DNA of 64,000 bases from Eutreptiella sp. 'Long Island Sound 2002' (taxonomy: Eukaryota > Euglenozoa > Euglenophyceae > Eutreptiales > Eutreptiaceae): assembly GCA_964036045.1 (NCBI GenBank), contig OZ038402.1:12233739-12297738 (forward strand). The letters run 5' to 3'. Shown piece after piece: positions 24,057 through 36,836 of this stretch. The notes under the pieces were generated by a model, which was not told the DNA's origin, did no database searches, and saw only the letters and a program-made list of their open reading frames with translations. Positions within the stretch are counted from its first letter, which is position 1, and every line of letters starts with the position of its first letter. The position numbers were made by a program, and so were the translations under genes.

Positions 24057-25247
24057 GTCAATTTTCCGAGAATTTTCCGAGAATCTTCCGAGAATTTTCC
24101 GAGAATTTTCTGAGAATTTTCTGAGAATTTTCCGAGAATTTTCCGAGAATTTTCCGAGAATTTTCCGAGAATTTTCCGAGAATTTTCCGAGAATTTTTCG
24201 AGAATTTTCCGAGAATTTTCGGAGAATTTTCCGAGAATTTTCCGCGAATTTTCCGAGAATTTTCCGAGAAGTTTCCGAGAATTTTCCGAGAATTTTCTGA
24301 GAATTTTCCGAGAATTTTCCGAGAATTTTCCGAGATTTTCCCGAGAATTTTCCGAGAATTTTCTGAGAATTTTCCGAGAATTTTCCGAGAATTTTCCGAG
24401 ATTTTCCCGAGAATTTTCCGAGAATTTTCCGAGAATTTTCCGAGAATTTTCCGAGAATTTTCCGAGAATTTTCCGAGAATTTTCTGAGAATTTTCCGAGA
24501 ATTTTCCGAGAATTTTCCGTCAATTTTCCGAGAATTTTCCGAGAATTTTCCGAGAATTTTCCGTCAATTTTCCGAGAATTTTCCGAGAATTTTCCGAGAA
24601 TTTTCCGAGAATTTTCCGAGAATTTTCCGAGAATTTTCCCAGAATTTTCCGAGAATTTTCCGAGAATTTTCCGATGATTTTCCGAGAATTTTCCGAGAAT
24701 TTTCCGAGAATTTTCCGAGAATTTTCCGAGAATTTTCCGAGAATTTTCCGTCAATTTTCCGAGAATTTTCCGAGAATTTTCCGAGAATTTTCCGAGAATT
24801 TTCCGAGAATTTTCCGAGAATTTTCCGAGAATTTTCCGAGAATTTTCCCAGAATTTTCCGAGAATTTTCCGAGAATTTTCCGATGATTTTCCGACAATTT
24901 TCCGAGAATTTTCCGAGAATTTTCCGTCAATTTTCCGAGAATTTTCCGAGAATTTTCCGAGAATTTTCCGAGAATTTTCCGAGAACTTTCCGAGAATTTT
25001 CCGAGAATTTTCCGAGAATTTTCCGAGAATTTTCCGCGAATTTTCCGAGAATTTTCCGAGAATTTTCCGAGAATTTTCTGAGAATTTTCTGAGAATTTTC
25101 CGAGAATTTTCCGAGAATTTTCCGAGAATTTTCCGAGAATTTTCCGAGAATTTTCCGAGAATTTTCCGAGAATTTTCCGAGAATTTTCCGAGAATTTTCC
25201 GAGAATTTTCCGAGAATTTTCTGAGAATTTTCGAGAATTTTCCGTCA
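24057..25247 (+). repeat. M1 (CGGAG form) followed by two M2 cassettes
   Basis: M1 is 462 bases: GTCAA 24057, GAATCTTCC, CTGAG pair, TTTTTCG near 24195, CGGAG near 24225, CGCGAA, GAAGTTTCC, two GAGATTTTCCC, and GTCAA at 24519 and 24563. M2 follows twice: CCCAGAA 24638, CGATGA 24672, GTCAA 24750; then CCCAGAA 24848, CGATGA 24882, GTCAA near 24926 and CGCGAA near 25036. In this form of M1 the CGGAG/CGCGAA pair replaces CCGGG and there is no TTTTGCG. Confidence 0.75.
25238..25247 (+). repeat. 10-base unit TTTTCGAGAA
   Basis: One C is missing, directly before a GTCAA unit. The same variant in the same context occurs at 31485. Confidence 0.95.
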
Positions 25248-26398
25248 ATTTTCCGAGAATTTTCCGAGAATTTTCCGAGAATTTTCCGAGAATTTTCTGA
25301 GAATTTTCCGAGAATTTTCCGAGAATTTTCCGAGAATTTTCCGAGAATTTTCGGAGAATTTTCCGAGAATTTTCTGAGATCTTTCTGAGAATTTTCCGAG
25401 AATTTTCCGAGAATTTTCCGAGAATTTTCCGAGAATTTTCCGAGAATTTTCCTAGAATTTTCCGAGAATTTTCCGAGAATTTTCCGAGAATTTTCTGAGA
25501 ATTTTCTGAGAATTTTCCGAGAATTTTCCGAGAATTTTCCGAGAATTTTCCGCGAATTTTCCGAGAATTTTCCGAGAATTTTCCGAGAATTTTCCGAGAA
25601 TTTTCTGAGAATTTTCTGAGAATTTTCTGAGAATTTTCCGAGAATTTTCCGAGAATTTTCCGAGAATTTTCCGAGAATTTTCCGAGAATTTTCCTAGAAT
25701 TTTCCGAGAATTTTCCGAGAATTTTCCGAGAATTTTCCGAGAATTTGCCGAGAATTTTCCGAGAATTTTCCAAGAATTTTCTGAGAATTTTCCGAGAATT
25801 TTCCGTCAATTTTCCGAGAATTTTCCGAGAATTTTCCGAGAATTTTCCGAGAATTTTCTGAGAATTTTCCGAGAATTTTCCGAGAATTTTCTGAGAATTT
25901 TCCGAGAATTTTCCGAGAATTTTCCGAGAATTTTCCGAGAATTTTCCGAGAAGTTTCCGAGAATTTTCCGAGAATTTTCCGAGAATTTTCTGAGAATTTT
26001 CTGAGAATTTTCCGAGAATTTTCCGAGAATTTTCCGAGAATTTTCCGAGAATTTTCCGAGAATTTTCCGAGAATTTTCCGAGAATTTTCCGAGAATTTTC
26101 CGAGAATTTTCCGAGAATTTTCTGAGAATTTTCCGAGAATTTTCCGAGAATTTTCCGAGAATTTTCCGAGAATTTTCCGAGAATTTTCCGAGAATTTTCC
26201 GAGAATTTTCTGAGAATTTTCCGAGAATTTTCCGAGAATTTTCCGAGAATTTTCCGAGAATTTTCCGAGAATTTTCCGAGGATTTTCCGAGAATTTTCCG
26301 AGAATTTTCCGAGAATTTTCCGAGAATTTTCCGAGAATTTTCCGAGAATTTTCCGAGAATTTTCCGAGAATTTTCTGAGAATTTTCCGAGAATTTTCC
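25248..26398 (+). repeat. CTGAG/CTAGAA-rich interval
   Basis: This stretch begins with GTCAA next to the 10-base unit at 25238-25247. It holds CGGAG, a private GAGATCTTTC near 25378, CTAGAA units near 25450 and 25692, TTTGCCG near 25746, CCAAG near 25769, GTCAA near 25803, GAAGTTTCC near 25950 and GAGGATTTT near 26280. It resembles an M3 tail preceded by a rearranged M1. No gene. Confidence 0.65.
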
Positions 26399-27513
26399 GT
26401 CAATTTTCCGAGAATTTTCCGAGAATCTTCCGAGAATTTTCCGAGAATTTTCTGAGAATTTTCTGAGAATTTTCCGAGAATTTTCCGAGAATTTTCCGAG
26501 AATTTTCCGAGAATTTTCCGAGAATTTTCCGAGAATTTTCCGAGAATTTTCCGAGAATTTTCCGAGAATTTTCGGAGAATTTTCCGAGAATTTTCCGGGA
26601 ATTTTCCGAGAATTTTCCGAGAAGTTTCCGAGAATTTTCCGAGAATTTTCTGAGAATTTTCCGAGAATTTTCCGAGAATTTTCCGAGATTTTCCCGAGAA
26701 TTTTCCGAGAATTTTCTGCGAATTTTGCGAGAATTTTCCGAGAATTTTCCGAGATTTTCCCGAGAATTTTCCGAGAATTTTCCGAGAATTTTCCGAGAAT
26801 TTTCCGAGAATTTTCCGAGAATTTTCCGAGAATTTTCCGAGAATTTTCTGAGAATTTTCCGAGAATTTTCCGTCAATTTTCCGAGAATTTTCCGAGAATT
26901 TTCCGAGAATTTTCCGAGAATTTTCTGAGAATTTTCCGAGAATTTTCCGAGAATTTTCCGAGAATTTTCCGAGAATTTTCCGAGAATTTTCCGAGAATTT
27001 TCCGAGAAGTTTCCGAGAAGTTTCCGAGAATTTTCCGAGAATTTTCTGAGAATTTTCTGAGAATTTTCCGAGAATTTTCCGAGAATTTTCCGAGAATTTT
27101 CCGAGAATTTTCGGAGAATTTTCCGAGAATTTTCTGAGAATTTTCTGAGAATTTTCCGAGAATTTTCCGAGAATTTTCCGAGAATTTTCCGAGAATTTTC
27201 CGAGAATTTTCCGAGAATTTTCCGAGAATTTTCTGAGAATTTTCCGAGAATTTTCCGAGAATTTTCCGAGATTTTTCCGAGAATTTTCCGAGAATTTTCC
27301 GAGAATTTTCCGAGAATTTTCTGAGAATTTTCCGAGAATTTTCCGAGAATTTTCCGAGAATTTTCCGAGAATTTTCCGAGAATTTTCCGAGGATTTTCCG
27401 AGAATTTTCCGAGAATTTTCCGAGAATTTTCCGAGAATTTTCCGAGAATTTTCCGAGAATTTTCCGAGAATTTTCCGAGAATTTTCTGAGAATTTTCCGA
27501 GAATTTCCGTCAA
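26399..27513 (+). repeat. A block (M1+M3) with a 10-base unit at its end
   Basis: GTCAA 26399, GAATCTTCC, CTGAG pair, CGGAG, CCGGG near 26596, GAAGTTTCC, GAGATTTTCCC, CTGCGAA, TTTTGCG near 26726, GAGATTTTCCC, GTCAA 26872 (M1 of 473 bases). The tail has two GAAGTTTCC, GAGATTTTTCC and GAGGATTTT near 27391. The next GTCAA, at 27509, lies in a 10-base unit, so the block is 1,110 bases, one short of 101 units. Confidence 0.78.
27504..27513 (+). repeat. 10-base unit TTTCCGTCAA
   Basis: A GTCAA unit missing one T, at the end of an A block. No second copy seen. Confidence 0.95.
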
Positions 27514-30500
27514 TTTTCCGAGAATTTTCCGAGAATCTTCCGAGAATTTTCCGAGAATTTTCTGAGAATTTTCTGAGAATTTTCCGAGAATTTTCCGAGA
27601 ATTTTCCGAGAATTTTCCGAGAATTTTCCGAGAATTTTCCGAGAATTTTCCGAGAATTTTCCGAGAATTTTCCGAGAATTTTCCGAGAATTTTCTGAGAA
27701 TTTTGCGAGAATTTTCCGAGAATTTTCCGAGATTTTCCCGAGAATTTTCCGAGAATTTTCCGAGAATTTTCCGAGAATCTTCCGAGAATTTTCCGAGAAT
27801 TTTCCGAGAATTTTCCGAGAATTTTCCGAGAATTTTCTGAGAATTTTCCGAGAATTTTCCGAGAATTTTCCGTCAATTTTCCGAGAATTTTCTGAGAATT
27901 TTCCGAGAATTTTCCGAGAATTTTCCGAGAATTTTCCGAGAATTTTCCCAGAATTTTCCGAGAATTTTCCGAGAATTTTCCGATGATTTTCCGAGAATTT
28001 TCCGAGAATTTTCCGAGAATTTTCCGAGAATTTTCCGAGAATTTTCCGAGAATTTTCCGTCAATTTTCCGAGAATTTTCCGAGAATTTTCCGAGAATTTT
28101 CCGAGAATTTTCCGAGAATTTTCCGAGAATTTTCCGAGAATTTTCCGAGAATTTTCCGAGAATTTTCCGAGAATTTTCCGCGAATTTTCCGAGAATTTTC
28201 GGAGAATTTTCCGAGAATTTTCCGAGAATTTTCCGAGAATTTTCTGAGAATTTTCCGAGAATTTTCCGAGAATTTTCCGAGAATTTTCCGAGAATTTTCC
28301 GAGAATTTTCCGAGAATTTTCCGAGAATTTTCCGAGAATTTTCCGAGAATTTTCCGAGAATTTTCCGAGAATTTTCCGAGAATTTTCCGGGAATTTTCTG
28401 AGAATTTTCCGAGAATTTTCCGTCAATTTTCCGAGAATTTTCCGAGAATTTTCCGAGAATTTTCCGAGAATTTTCCGAGAATTTTCCGAGAATTTTCCGA
28501 GAATTTTCCGAGAATTTTCCGAGAATTTTCCGAGAATTTTCCGAGAATTTTCTGAGAATTTTCCGAGAATTTTCCGTCAATTTTCCGAGAATTTTCCGAG
28601 AATTTTCCAAGAATTTTCCGAGAATTTTCTGAGAATTTTCCGAGAATTTTCTGAGAATTTTCCGAGAATTTTCCGAGAATTTTCCGAGAATTTTCCGAGA
28701 ATTTTCCGAGAATTTTCCGAGAATTTTCCGAGAAGTTTTTGAGAATTTTCCGAGAATTTTCCGAGAATTTTCTGAGAATTTTCTGAGAATTTTCCGAGAA
28801 TTTTCCGAGAATTTTCCGAGAATTTTCCGAGAATTTTCCGAGAATTTTCCGAGAATTTTCTGAGAATTTTCTGAGAATTTTCCGAGAATTTTCCGAGAAT
28901 TTTCCGAGAATTTTCCGAGAATTTTCCGAGAATTTTCCGAGAATTTTCCGAGAATTTTCCGAGAATTTTCTGAGAATTTTCCGAGAATTTTCCGAGAATT
29001 TTCCGAGAATTTTCCGAGAATTTTCCGAGAATTTTCCGAGAATTTTCTGATAATTTTCCGAGAATTTTCCTAGAATTTTCCGAGAATTTTCCGAGAATTT
29101 TCCGAGAATTTTCCGAGAATTTTCCGAGAATTTTCTGAGAATTTTCCGAGAATTTTCCGTCAATTTTCGGAGAATTTTCCGAGAATCTTCCGAGAATTTT
29201 CCGAGAATTTTCTGAGAATTTTCTGAGAATTTTCCGAGAATTTTCCGAGAATTTTCCGAGAATTTTCCGAGAATTTTCCGAGAATTTTCCGAGAATTTTC
29301 CGAGAATTTTCCGAGAATTTTCCGAGAATTTTCCGAGAATTTTCTGAGAATTTTCCGAGGATTTTCCGAGAATTTTCCGAGAATTTTCCGAGAATTTTCC
29401 GAGAATTTTCCGAGAATTTTCCGAGAATTTTCCGAGAATTTTCCGAGAATTTTCTGAGAATTTTCCGAGAATTTTCCGTCAATTTTCCGAGAATTTTCCG
29501 AGAATCTTCCGAGAATTTTCCGAGAATTTTCTGAGAATTTTCTGAGAATTTTCCGAGAATTTTCCGAGAAGTTTCCGAGAATTTTCCGAGAATTTTCCGA
29601 GAATTTTCCGAGAATTTTCCGAGAATTTTCCGAGAATTTTCCGAGAATTTTCCGGGAATTTTCCGAGAATTTTCCGAGAAGTTTCCGAGAATTTTCCGAG
29701 AATTTTCTGAGAATTTTCCGAGAATTTTCCGAGAATTTTCCGAGATTTTCCCGAGAATTTTCCGAGAATTTTCTGAGAATTTTGCGAGAATTTTCCGAGA
29801 ATTTTGCGAGATTTTCCCGAGAATTTTCCGAGAATTTTCCGAGAATTTTCCGAGAATTTTCCGAGAATTTTCCGAGAATTTTCCGAGAATTTTCCGAGAA
29901 TTTTCCGAGAATTTTCCGTCAATTTTCCGAGAATTTTCCGAGAATTTTCCGAGAATTTTCCGAGAATTTTCCGAGAATTTTCCGAGAATTTTCCCAGAAT
30001 TTTCCGAGAATTTTCCGAGATTTTTCCGATGATTTTCCGAGAATTTTCCGAGAATTTTCCGAGAATTTTCCGAGAATTTTCCGAGAATTTTCCGAGAATT
30101 TTCCGAGAATTTTCCGTCAATTTTCCGAGAATTTTCCGAGAATTTTCCGAGAATTTTCCGAGAATTTTCCGAGAATTTTCCGAGAATTTTCCGAGAATTT
30201 TCCGAGAATTTTCCGAGAATTTTCCGCGAATTTTCCGAGAATTTTCCGAGAATTTTCCCAGAATTTTCCGAGAATTTTCTGAGAATTTTCTGAGAATTTT
30301 CCGAGAATTTTCCGAGAATTTTCCGAGAATTTTCCGAGAATTTTCCGAGAATTTTCCGAGAATTTTCCGAGAATTTTCCGAGAATTTTCCGAGAATTTTC
30401 CGAGAATTTTCCGAGAATTTTCCGAGAATTTTCTGAGAATTTTCCGAGAATTTTCCGTCAATTTTCCGAGAATTTCCCGAGAATTTTCCGAGAATTTTCC

Positions 30501-31039
30501 GAGAATTTTCCGAGAATTTTCCGAGAATTTTCCGAGAATTTTCCGAGAATTTTCCGAGAATTTTCCGAGAATTTTCCGAGAATTTTCCGAGAATTTTCCG
30601 AGAATTTTCCGAGAAGTTTTTGAGAATTTTCCGAGAATTTTCCGAGAATTTTCTGAGAATTTTCTGAGAATTTTCCGAGAATTTTCCGAGAATTTTCCGA
30701 GAATTTTCCGAGAATTTTCCGAGAATTTTCCGAGAATTTTCCGAGAATTTTCTGAGAATTTTCCGAGAATTTTCCGAGAATTTTCCGAGAATTTTCCGAG
30801 AATTTTCCGAGAATTTTCCGAGAATTTTCCGAGAATTTTCCGAGAATTTTCCGAGAATTTTCCGAGAATTTTCCGAGAATTTTCCGAGAATTTTCCGAGA
30901 ATTTTCCGAGAATTTTCCGAGAATTTTCTGAGAATTTTCCGAGAATTTTCCGAGAATTTTCCGAGAATTTTCCGAGAATTTTCCGAGAATTTTCCGAGAA
31001 TTTTCCGAGAATTTTCTGAGAATTTTCCGAGAATTTTCC
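27514..31039 (+). repeat. Mixed M1/M2 interval
   Basis: GAATCTTCC at about 27534 starts a reduced M1. M2 cassettes follow with CCCAGAA/CGATGA near 27948/27982 and 29993/30028, each followed by GTCAA and CGCGAA. GAAGTTTTT occurs near 28738 and 30617. An M1 of 440 bases starts at 29478, with CCGGG near 29653, two GAAGTTTCC, and TTTTGCG fused directly to the second GAGATTTTCCC near 29804. GTCAA-GAATCTTCC marks also occur at 29159. No gene. Confidence 0.7.
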
Positions 31040-32238
31040 GTCAATTTTCCGAGAATTTTCCGAGAATCTTCCGAGAATTTTCCGAGAATTTTCTGAGAAT
31101 TTTCTGAGAATTTTCCGAGAATTTTCCGAGAATTTTCCGAGAATTTTCCGAGAATTTTCCGAGAATTTTCCGAGAATTTTTCGAGAATTTTCCGAGAATT
31201 TTCGGAGAATTTTCCGAGAATTTTCCGCGAATTTTCCGAGAATTTTCCGAGAAGTTTCCGAGAATTTTCCGAGAATTTTCTGAGAATTTTCCGAGAATTT
31301 TCCGAGAATTTTCCGAGATTTTCCCGAGAATTTTCCGAGAATTTTCTGAGAATTTTCCGAGAATTTTCCGAGAATTTTCCGAGATTTTCCCGAGAATTTT
31401 CCGAGAATTTTCCGAGAATTTTCCGAGAATTTTCCGAGAATTTTCCGAGAATTTTCCGAGAATTTTCTGAGAATTTTCCGAGAATTTTCGAGAATTTTCC
31501 GTCAATTTTCCGAGAATTTTCCGAGAATTTTCCGAGAATTTTCCGTCAATTTTCCGAGAATTTTCCGAGAATTTTCCGAGAATTTTCCGAGAATTTTCCG
31601 AGAATTTTCCGAGAATTTTCCCAGAATTTTCCGAGAATTTTCCGAGAATTTTCCGATGATTTTCCGAGAATTTTCCGAGAATTTTCCGAGAATTTTCCGA
31701 GAATTTTCCGAGAATTTTCCGAGAATTTTCCGAGAATTTTCCGTCAATTTTCCGAGAATTTTCCGAGAATTTTCCGAGAATTTTCCGAGAATTTTCCGAG
31801 AATTTTCCGAGAATTTTCCGAGAATTTTCCGAGAATTTTCCGAGAATTTTCCGAGAATTTTCCGAGAATTTTCCGATGATTTTCCGAGAATTTTCCGAGA
31901 ATTTTCCGAGAATTTTCCGTCAATTTTCCGAGAATTTTCCGAGAATTTTCCGAGAATTTTCCGAGAATTTTCCGAGAACTTTCCGAGAATTTTCCGAGAA
32001 TTTTCCGAGAATTTTCCGAGAATTTTCCGCGAATTTTCCGAGAATTTTCCGAGAATTTTCCGAGAATTTTCCGAGAATTTTCTGAGAATTTTCTGAGAAT
32101 TTTCCGAGAATTTTCCGAGAATTTTCCGAGAATTTTCCGAGAATTTTCCGAGAATTTTCCGAGAATTTTCCGAGAATTTTCCGAGAATTTTCCGAGAATT
32201 TTCCGAGAATTTTCTGAGAATTTTCCGAGAATTTTCCG
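31040..32238 (+). repeat. M1 (CGGAG form) followed by M2
   Basis: Matches the block at 24057 in marker order: GTCAA 31040, GAATCTTCC, CTGAG pair, TTTTTCG near 31180, CGGAG near 31203, CGCGAA near 31227, GAAGTTTCC, two GAGATTTTCCC, then GTCAA 31502 (462 bases) and 31546. CCCAGAA near 31620, CGATGA near 31655, GTCAA near 31742, a second CGATGA near 31874, GTCAA near 31919 and CGCGAA near 32030 follow. A 10-base unit lies at 31485-31494. Confidence 0.75.
31485..31494 (+). repeat. 10-base unit TTTTCGAGAA
   Basis: Second copy of the unit seen at 25238, again directly before GTCAA. Confidence 0.95.
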
Positions 32239-33393
32239 TCAATTTTCCGAGAATTTTCCGAGAATTTTCCGAGAATTTTCCGAGAATTTTCTGAGAATTT
32301 TCCGAGAATTTTCCGAGAATTTTCCGAGAATTTTCCGAGAATTTTCGGAGAATTTTCCGAGAATTTTCTGAAAATTTTTCCGAGAATTTTCCGAGAATTT
32401 TCCGAGAATTTTCCGAGAAGTTTCCGAGAATTTTCCGAGAATTTTCCGAGAATTTTCTGAGAATTTTCTGAGAATTTTCCGAGAATTTTCCGAGAATTTT
32501 CCGAGAATTTTCCGCGAATTTTCCGAGAATTTTCCGAGAATTTTCCGAGAATTTTCCGAGAATTTTCTGAGAATTTTCTGAGAATTTTCCGAGAATTTTC
32601 CGAGAATTTTCCGAGAATTTTCCGAGAATTTTCCGAGAATTTTCCTAGAATTTTCCGAGAATTTTCCGAGAATTTTCCGAGAATTTTCCGAGAATTTGCC
32701 GAGAATTTTCCGAGAATTTTCCAAGAATTTTCTGAGAATTTTCCGAGAATTTTCCGTCAATTTTCCGAGAATTTTCCGAGAATTTTCCGAGAATTTTCCG
32801 AGAATTTTCTGAGAATTTTCCGAGAATTTTCCGAGAATTTTCCGAGAATTTTCCGAGAATTTTCCGAGAATTTTCCGAGAATTTTCCGAGAATTTTCCGA
32901 GAAGTTTCCGAGAATTTTCCGAGAATTTTCCGAGAATTTTCTGAGAATTTTCTGAGAATTTTCCGAGAATTTTCCGAGAATTTTCCGAGAATTTTCCGAG
33001 AATTTTCCGAGAATTTTCTGAGAATTTTCTGAGAATTTTCCGAGAATTTTCCGAGAATTTTCCGAGAATTTTCCGAGAATTTTCCGAGAATTTTCCGAGA
33101 ATTTTCCGAGAATTTTCTGAGAATTTTCCGAGAATTTTCCGGGAATTTTCCGAGAATTTTCCGAGAATTTTCCGAGAATTTTCCGAGAATTTTCCGAGAA
33201 TTTTCTGAGAATTTTCCGAGAATTTTCCGAGAATTTTCCGAGAATTTTCCGAGAATTTTCCGAGAATTTTCCGAGGATTTTCCGAGAATTTTCCGAGAAT
33301 TTTCCGAGAATTTTCCGAGAATTTTCCGAGAATTTTCCGAGAATTTTCCGAGAATTTTCCGAGAATTTTCTGAGAATTTTCCGAGAATTTTCC
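32239..33393 (+). repeat. CTGAG-rich interval before the A/C array
   Basis: Contains GTCAA near 32240, CGGAG, the 12-base unit at 32375-32386, GAAGTTTCC near 32420, CGCGAA near 32513, CTAGAA near 32644, TTTGCCG, CCAAG near 32721, GTCAA near 32756, GAAGTTTCC near 32905, CCGGG near 33140 and GAGGATTTT near 33273. The order resembles 25248-26398, which is probably a relative. No gene. Confidence 0.65.
32375..32386 (+). repeat. 12-base unit TTTTTCCGAGAA
   Basis: One extra T after the variant TTTTCTGAAAA. No second copy seen. Confidence 0.95.
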
Positions 33394-34460
33394 GTCAATT
33401 TTCCGAGAATTTTCCGAGAATCTTCCGAGAATTTTCCGAGAATTTTCTGAGAATTTTCTGAGAATTTTCCGAGAATTTTCCGAGAATTTTCCGAGAATTT
33501 TCCGAGAATTTTCCGAGAATTTTCCGAGAATTTTCCGAGAATTTTCCGAGAATTTTCCGAGAATTTTCCGGGAATTTTCCGAGAATTTTCCGAGAAGTTT
33601 CCGAGAATTTTCCGAGAATTTTCTGAGAATTTTCCGAGAATTTTCCGAGAATTTTCCGAGATTTTCCCGAGAATTTTCCGAGAATTTTCTGAGAATTTTG
33701 CGAGAATTTTCCGAGAATTTTCCGAGATTTTCCCGAGAATTTTCCGAGAATTTTCCGAGAATTTTCCGAGAATTTTCCGAGAATTTTCCGAGAATTTTCC
33801 GAGAATTTTCCGAGAATTTTCCGAGAATTTTCTGAGAATTTTCCGAGAATTTTCCGTCAATTTTCCGAGAATTTTCCGAGAATTTTCCGAGAATTTTCTG
33901 AGAATTTTCCGAGAATTTTCCGAGAATTTTCCGAGAATTTTCCGAGAATTTTCCGAGAATTTTCCGAGAATTTTCCGAGAATTTTCCGAGAAGTTTCCGA
34001 GAATTTTCCGAGAATTTTCCGAGAATTTTCTGAGAATTTTCTGAGAATTTTCCGAGAATTTTCCGAGAATTTTCCGAGAATTTTCCGAGAATTTTCCGAG
34101 AATTTTCCGAGAATTTTCCGAGAATTTTCCGAGAATTTTCCGAGAATTTTCCGAGAATTTTCCGAGAATTTTCCGAGAATTTTCTGAGAATTTCCCGAGA
34201 ATTTTCCGAGAATTTTCCGAGATTTTTCCGAGAATTTTCCGAGAATTTTCCGAGAATTTTCCGAGAATTTTCTGAGAATTTTCCGAGAATTTTCCGAGAA
34301 TTTTCCGAGAATTTTCCGAGAATTTTCCGAGAATTTTCCGAGGATTTTCCGAGAATTTTCCGAGAATTTTCCGAGAATTTTCCGAGAATTTTCCGAGAAT
34401 TTTCCGAGAATTTTCCGAGAATTTTCCGAGAATTTTCTGAGAATTTTCCGAGAATTTTCC
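33394..34460 (+). repeat. A block 1 of the 33.4-41 kb array, 97 units
   Basis: GTCAA 33394, GAATCTTCC 33419, CTGAG pair, CCGGG near 33568, GAAGTTTCC near 33595, GAGATTTTCCC near 33660 and 33726 with TTTTGCG near 33699 between them, and GTCAA 33856, giving M1 of exactly 462 bases. The 605-base tail has GAAGTTTCC near 33992, a CTGAG pair, AATTTCCCGAG near 34193, GAGATTTTTCC near 34220 and GAGGATTTT near 34343. Confidence 0.82.
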
Positions 34461-35318
34461 GTCAATTTTCCGAGAATTTTCCGAGAATCTTCCGAGAATT
34501 TTCCGAGAATTTTCTGAGAATTTTCTGAGAATTTTCCGAGAATTTTCCGAGAATTTTCCGAGAATTTTCCGAGAATTTTCCGACAATTTTCCGAGAATTT
34601 TCCGAGAATTTTCCGGGAATTTTCCGAGAAGTTTCCGAGAATTTTCCGAGAATTTTCTGAGAATTTTCCGAGAATTTTCCGAGAATTTTCCGAGATTTTC
34701 CCGAGAATTTTCCGAGAATTTTCTGAGAATTTTGCGAGAATTTTCCGAGAATTTTCCGAGATTTTCCCGAGAATTTTCCGAGAATTTTCCGAGAATTTTC
34801 CGAGAATCTTCCGAGAATTTTCCGAGAATTTTCCGAGAATTTTCCGAGAATTTTCCGAGAATTTTCCGAGAATTTTCCCAGAATTTTCCGAGAATTTTCC
34901 GAGAATTTTCCGAGAATTTTCCGAGAATTTTCCGAGAATTTTCCGAGAATTTTCCCAGAATTTTCCCAGAATTTTCCGAGAATTTTCCGAGAATTTTCCG
35001 AGAATTTTCCGAGAATTTTCCGAGAATTTTCCGAGAATTTTCCGAGAATTTTCCGAGAATTTTCCGAGAATTTTCCGTCAATTTTCCGAGAATTTTCCGA
35101 GAATTTTCCGAGAATTTTCCGAGAATTTTCCGAGAATTTTCCGAGAATTTTCCGAGAATTTTCCGAGAATTTTCTGAGAATTTTCCGAGAATTTTCCGAG
35201 AATTTTCCGAGAATTTTCCGAGAATTTTCCGAGAATTTTCCGAGAATTTTCCGAGAATTTTCCGAGGATTTTCCGAGAATTTTCCGAGAATTTTCTGAGA
35301 ATTTTCCGAGAATTTTCC
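34461..35318 (+). repeat. C block 1
   Basis: GTCAA 34461 and GAATCTTCC as in M1, but with CGACAA 121 bases after the GTCAA (G at 34582), a second GAATCTTCC near 34804, and three CCCAGAA units near 34880, 34954 and 34965, before GTCAA at 35077 and 35319 (intervals of 616 and 242). GAGGATTTT lies near 35265. C looks like M1 fused to part of M2 without CGATGA. The CGACAA offset of 121 is the same in all three C blocks. Confidence 0.8.
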
Positions 35319-36418
35319 GTCAATTTTCCGAGAATTTTCCGAGAATCTTCCGAGAATTTTCCGAGAATTTTCTGAGAATTTTCTGAGAATTTTCCGAGAA
35401 TTTTCCGAGAATTTTCCGAGAATTTTCCGAGAATTTTCCGAGAATTTTCCGAGAATTTTCCGAGAATTTTCCGAGAATTTTCCGAGAATTTTCCGGGAAT
35501 TTTCCGAGAATTTTCCGAGAAGTTTCCGAGAATTTTCCGAGAATTTTCTGAGAATTTTCCGAGAATTTTCCGAGAATTTTCCGAGATTTTCCCGAGAATT
35601 TTCCGAGAATTTTCTGAGAATTTTGCGAGAATTTTCCGAGAATTTTCCGAGATTTTCCCGAGAATTTTCCGAGAATTTTCCGAGAATTTTCCGAGAATTT
35701 TCCGAGAATTTTCCGAGAATTTTCCGAGAATTTTCCGAGAATTTTCCGAGAATTTTCTGAGAATTTTCCGAGAATTTTCCGTCAATTTTCCGAGAATTTT
35801 CCGAGAATTTTCCGAGAATTTTCTGAGAATTTTCCGAGAATTTTCCGAGAATTTTCCGAGAATTTTCCGAGAATTTTCCGAGAATTTTCCGAGAATTTTC
35901 CGAGAATTTTCCGAGAAGTTTCCGAGAATTTTCCGAGAATTTTCCGAGAATTTTCTGAGAATTTTCTGAGAATTTTCCGAGAATTTTCCGAGAATTTTCC
36001 GAGAATTTTCCGAGAATTTTCCGAGAATTTTCCGAGAATTTTCTGAGAATTTTCTGAGAATTTTCCGAGAATTTTCCGAGAATTTTCCGAGAATTTTCCG
36101 AGAATTTTCCGAGAATTTTCCGAGAATTTTCCGAGAATTTTCTGAGAATTTCCCGAGAATTTTCCGAGAATTTTCCGAGATTTTTCCGAGAATTTTCCGA
36201 GAGATTTCCGAGAATTTTCCGAGAATTTTCTGAGAATTTTCCGAGAATTTTCCGAGAATTTTCCGAGAATTTTCCGAGAATTTTCCGAGAATTTTCCGAG
36301 GATTTTCCGAGAATTTTCCGAGAATTTTCCGAGAATTTTCCGAGAATTTTCCGAGAATTTTCCGAGAATTTTCCGAGAATTTTCCGAGAATTTTCTGAGA
36401 ATTTTCCGAGAATTTTCC
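35319..36418 (+). repeat. A block 2, 100 units
   Basis: M1 runs from GTCAA 35319 to GTCAA 35781 (462 bases) with the CCGGG and TTTTGCG form. The 638-base tail has GAAGTTTCC near 35917, CTGAG pairs, AATTTCCCGAG near 36150, GAGATTTTTCC near 36178, a private GAGAGATTTCC near 36200 and GAGGATTTT near 36299. Its total length, 1,100 bases, equals that of A block 3. Confidence 0.82.
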
Positions 36419-36836
36419 GTCAATTTTCCGAGAATTTTCCGAGAATTTTCCGAGAATTTTCTGAGAATTTTCTGAGAATTTTCCGAGAATTTTCCGAGAA
36501 TTTTCCGAGAATTTTCCGAGAATTTTCCGAGAATTTTCCGAGAATTTTCCGAGAATTTTCTGAGAATTTTCCGAGAATTTTCCGGGAATTTTCCGAGAAT
36601 TTTCCGAGAATTTTCCGAGAATTTTCCGAGAATTTTCCGAGAATTTTCTGAGAATTTTCCGAGAATTTTCCGAGAATTTTCCGAGAATTTTCCGAGAATT
36701 TTCCGAGAATTTTCCGAGGATTTTCCGAGAATTTTCCGAGAATTTTCCGAGAATTTTCCGAGAATTTTCCGAGAATTTTCCGAGAATTTTCCGAGAATTT
36801 TCCGAGAATTTTCTGAGAATTTTCCGAGAATTTTCC
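36419..36836 (+). repeat. Truncated A-related segment, 38 units
   Basis: Between two full A blocks lies a 418-base piece that starts with GTCAA 36419, has a CTGAG pair, CCGGG near 36586 and GAGGATTTT near 36718, but lacks GAATCTTCC, GAAGTTTCC and the GAGATTTTCCC marks. It is likely a deletion or unequal-exchange remnant of an A block: its beginning resembles M1 and its end M3. Confidence 0.65.
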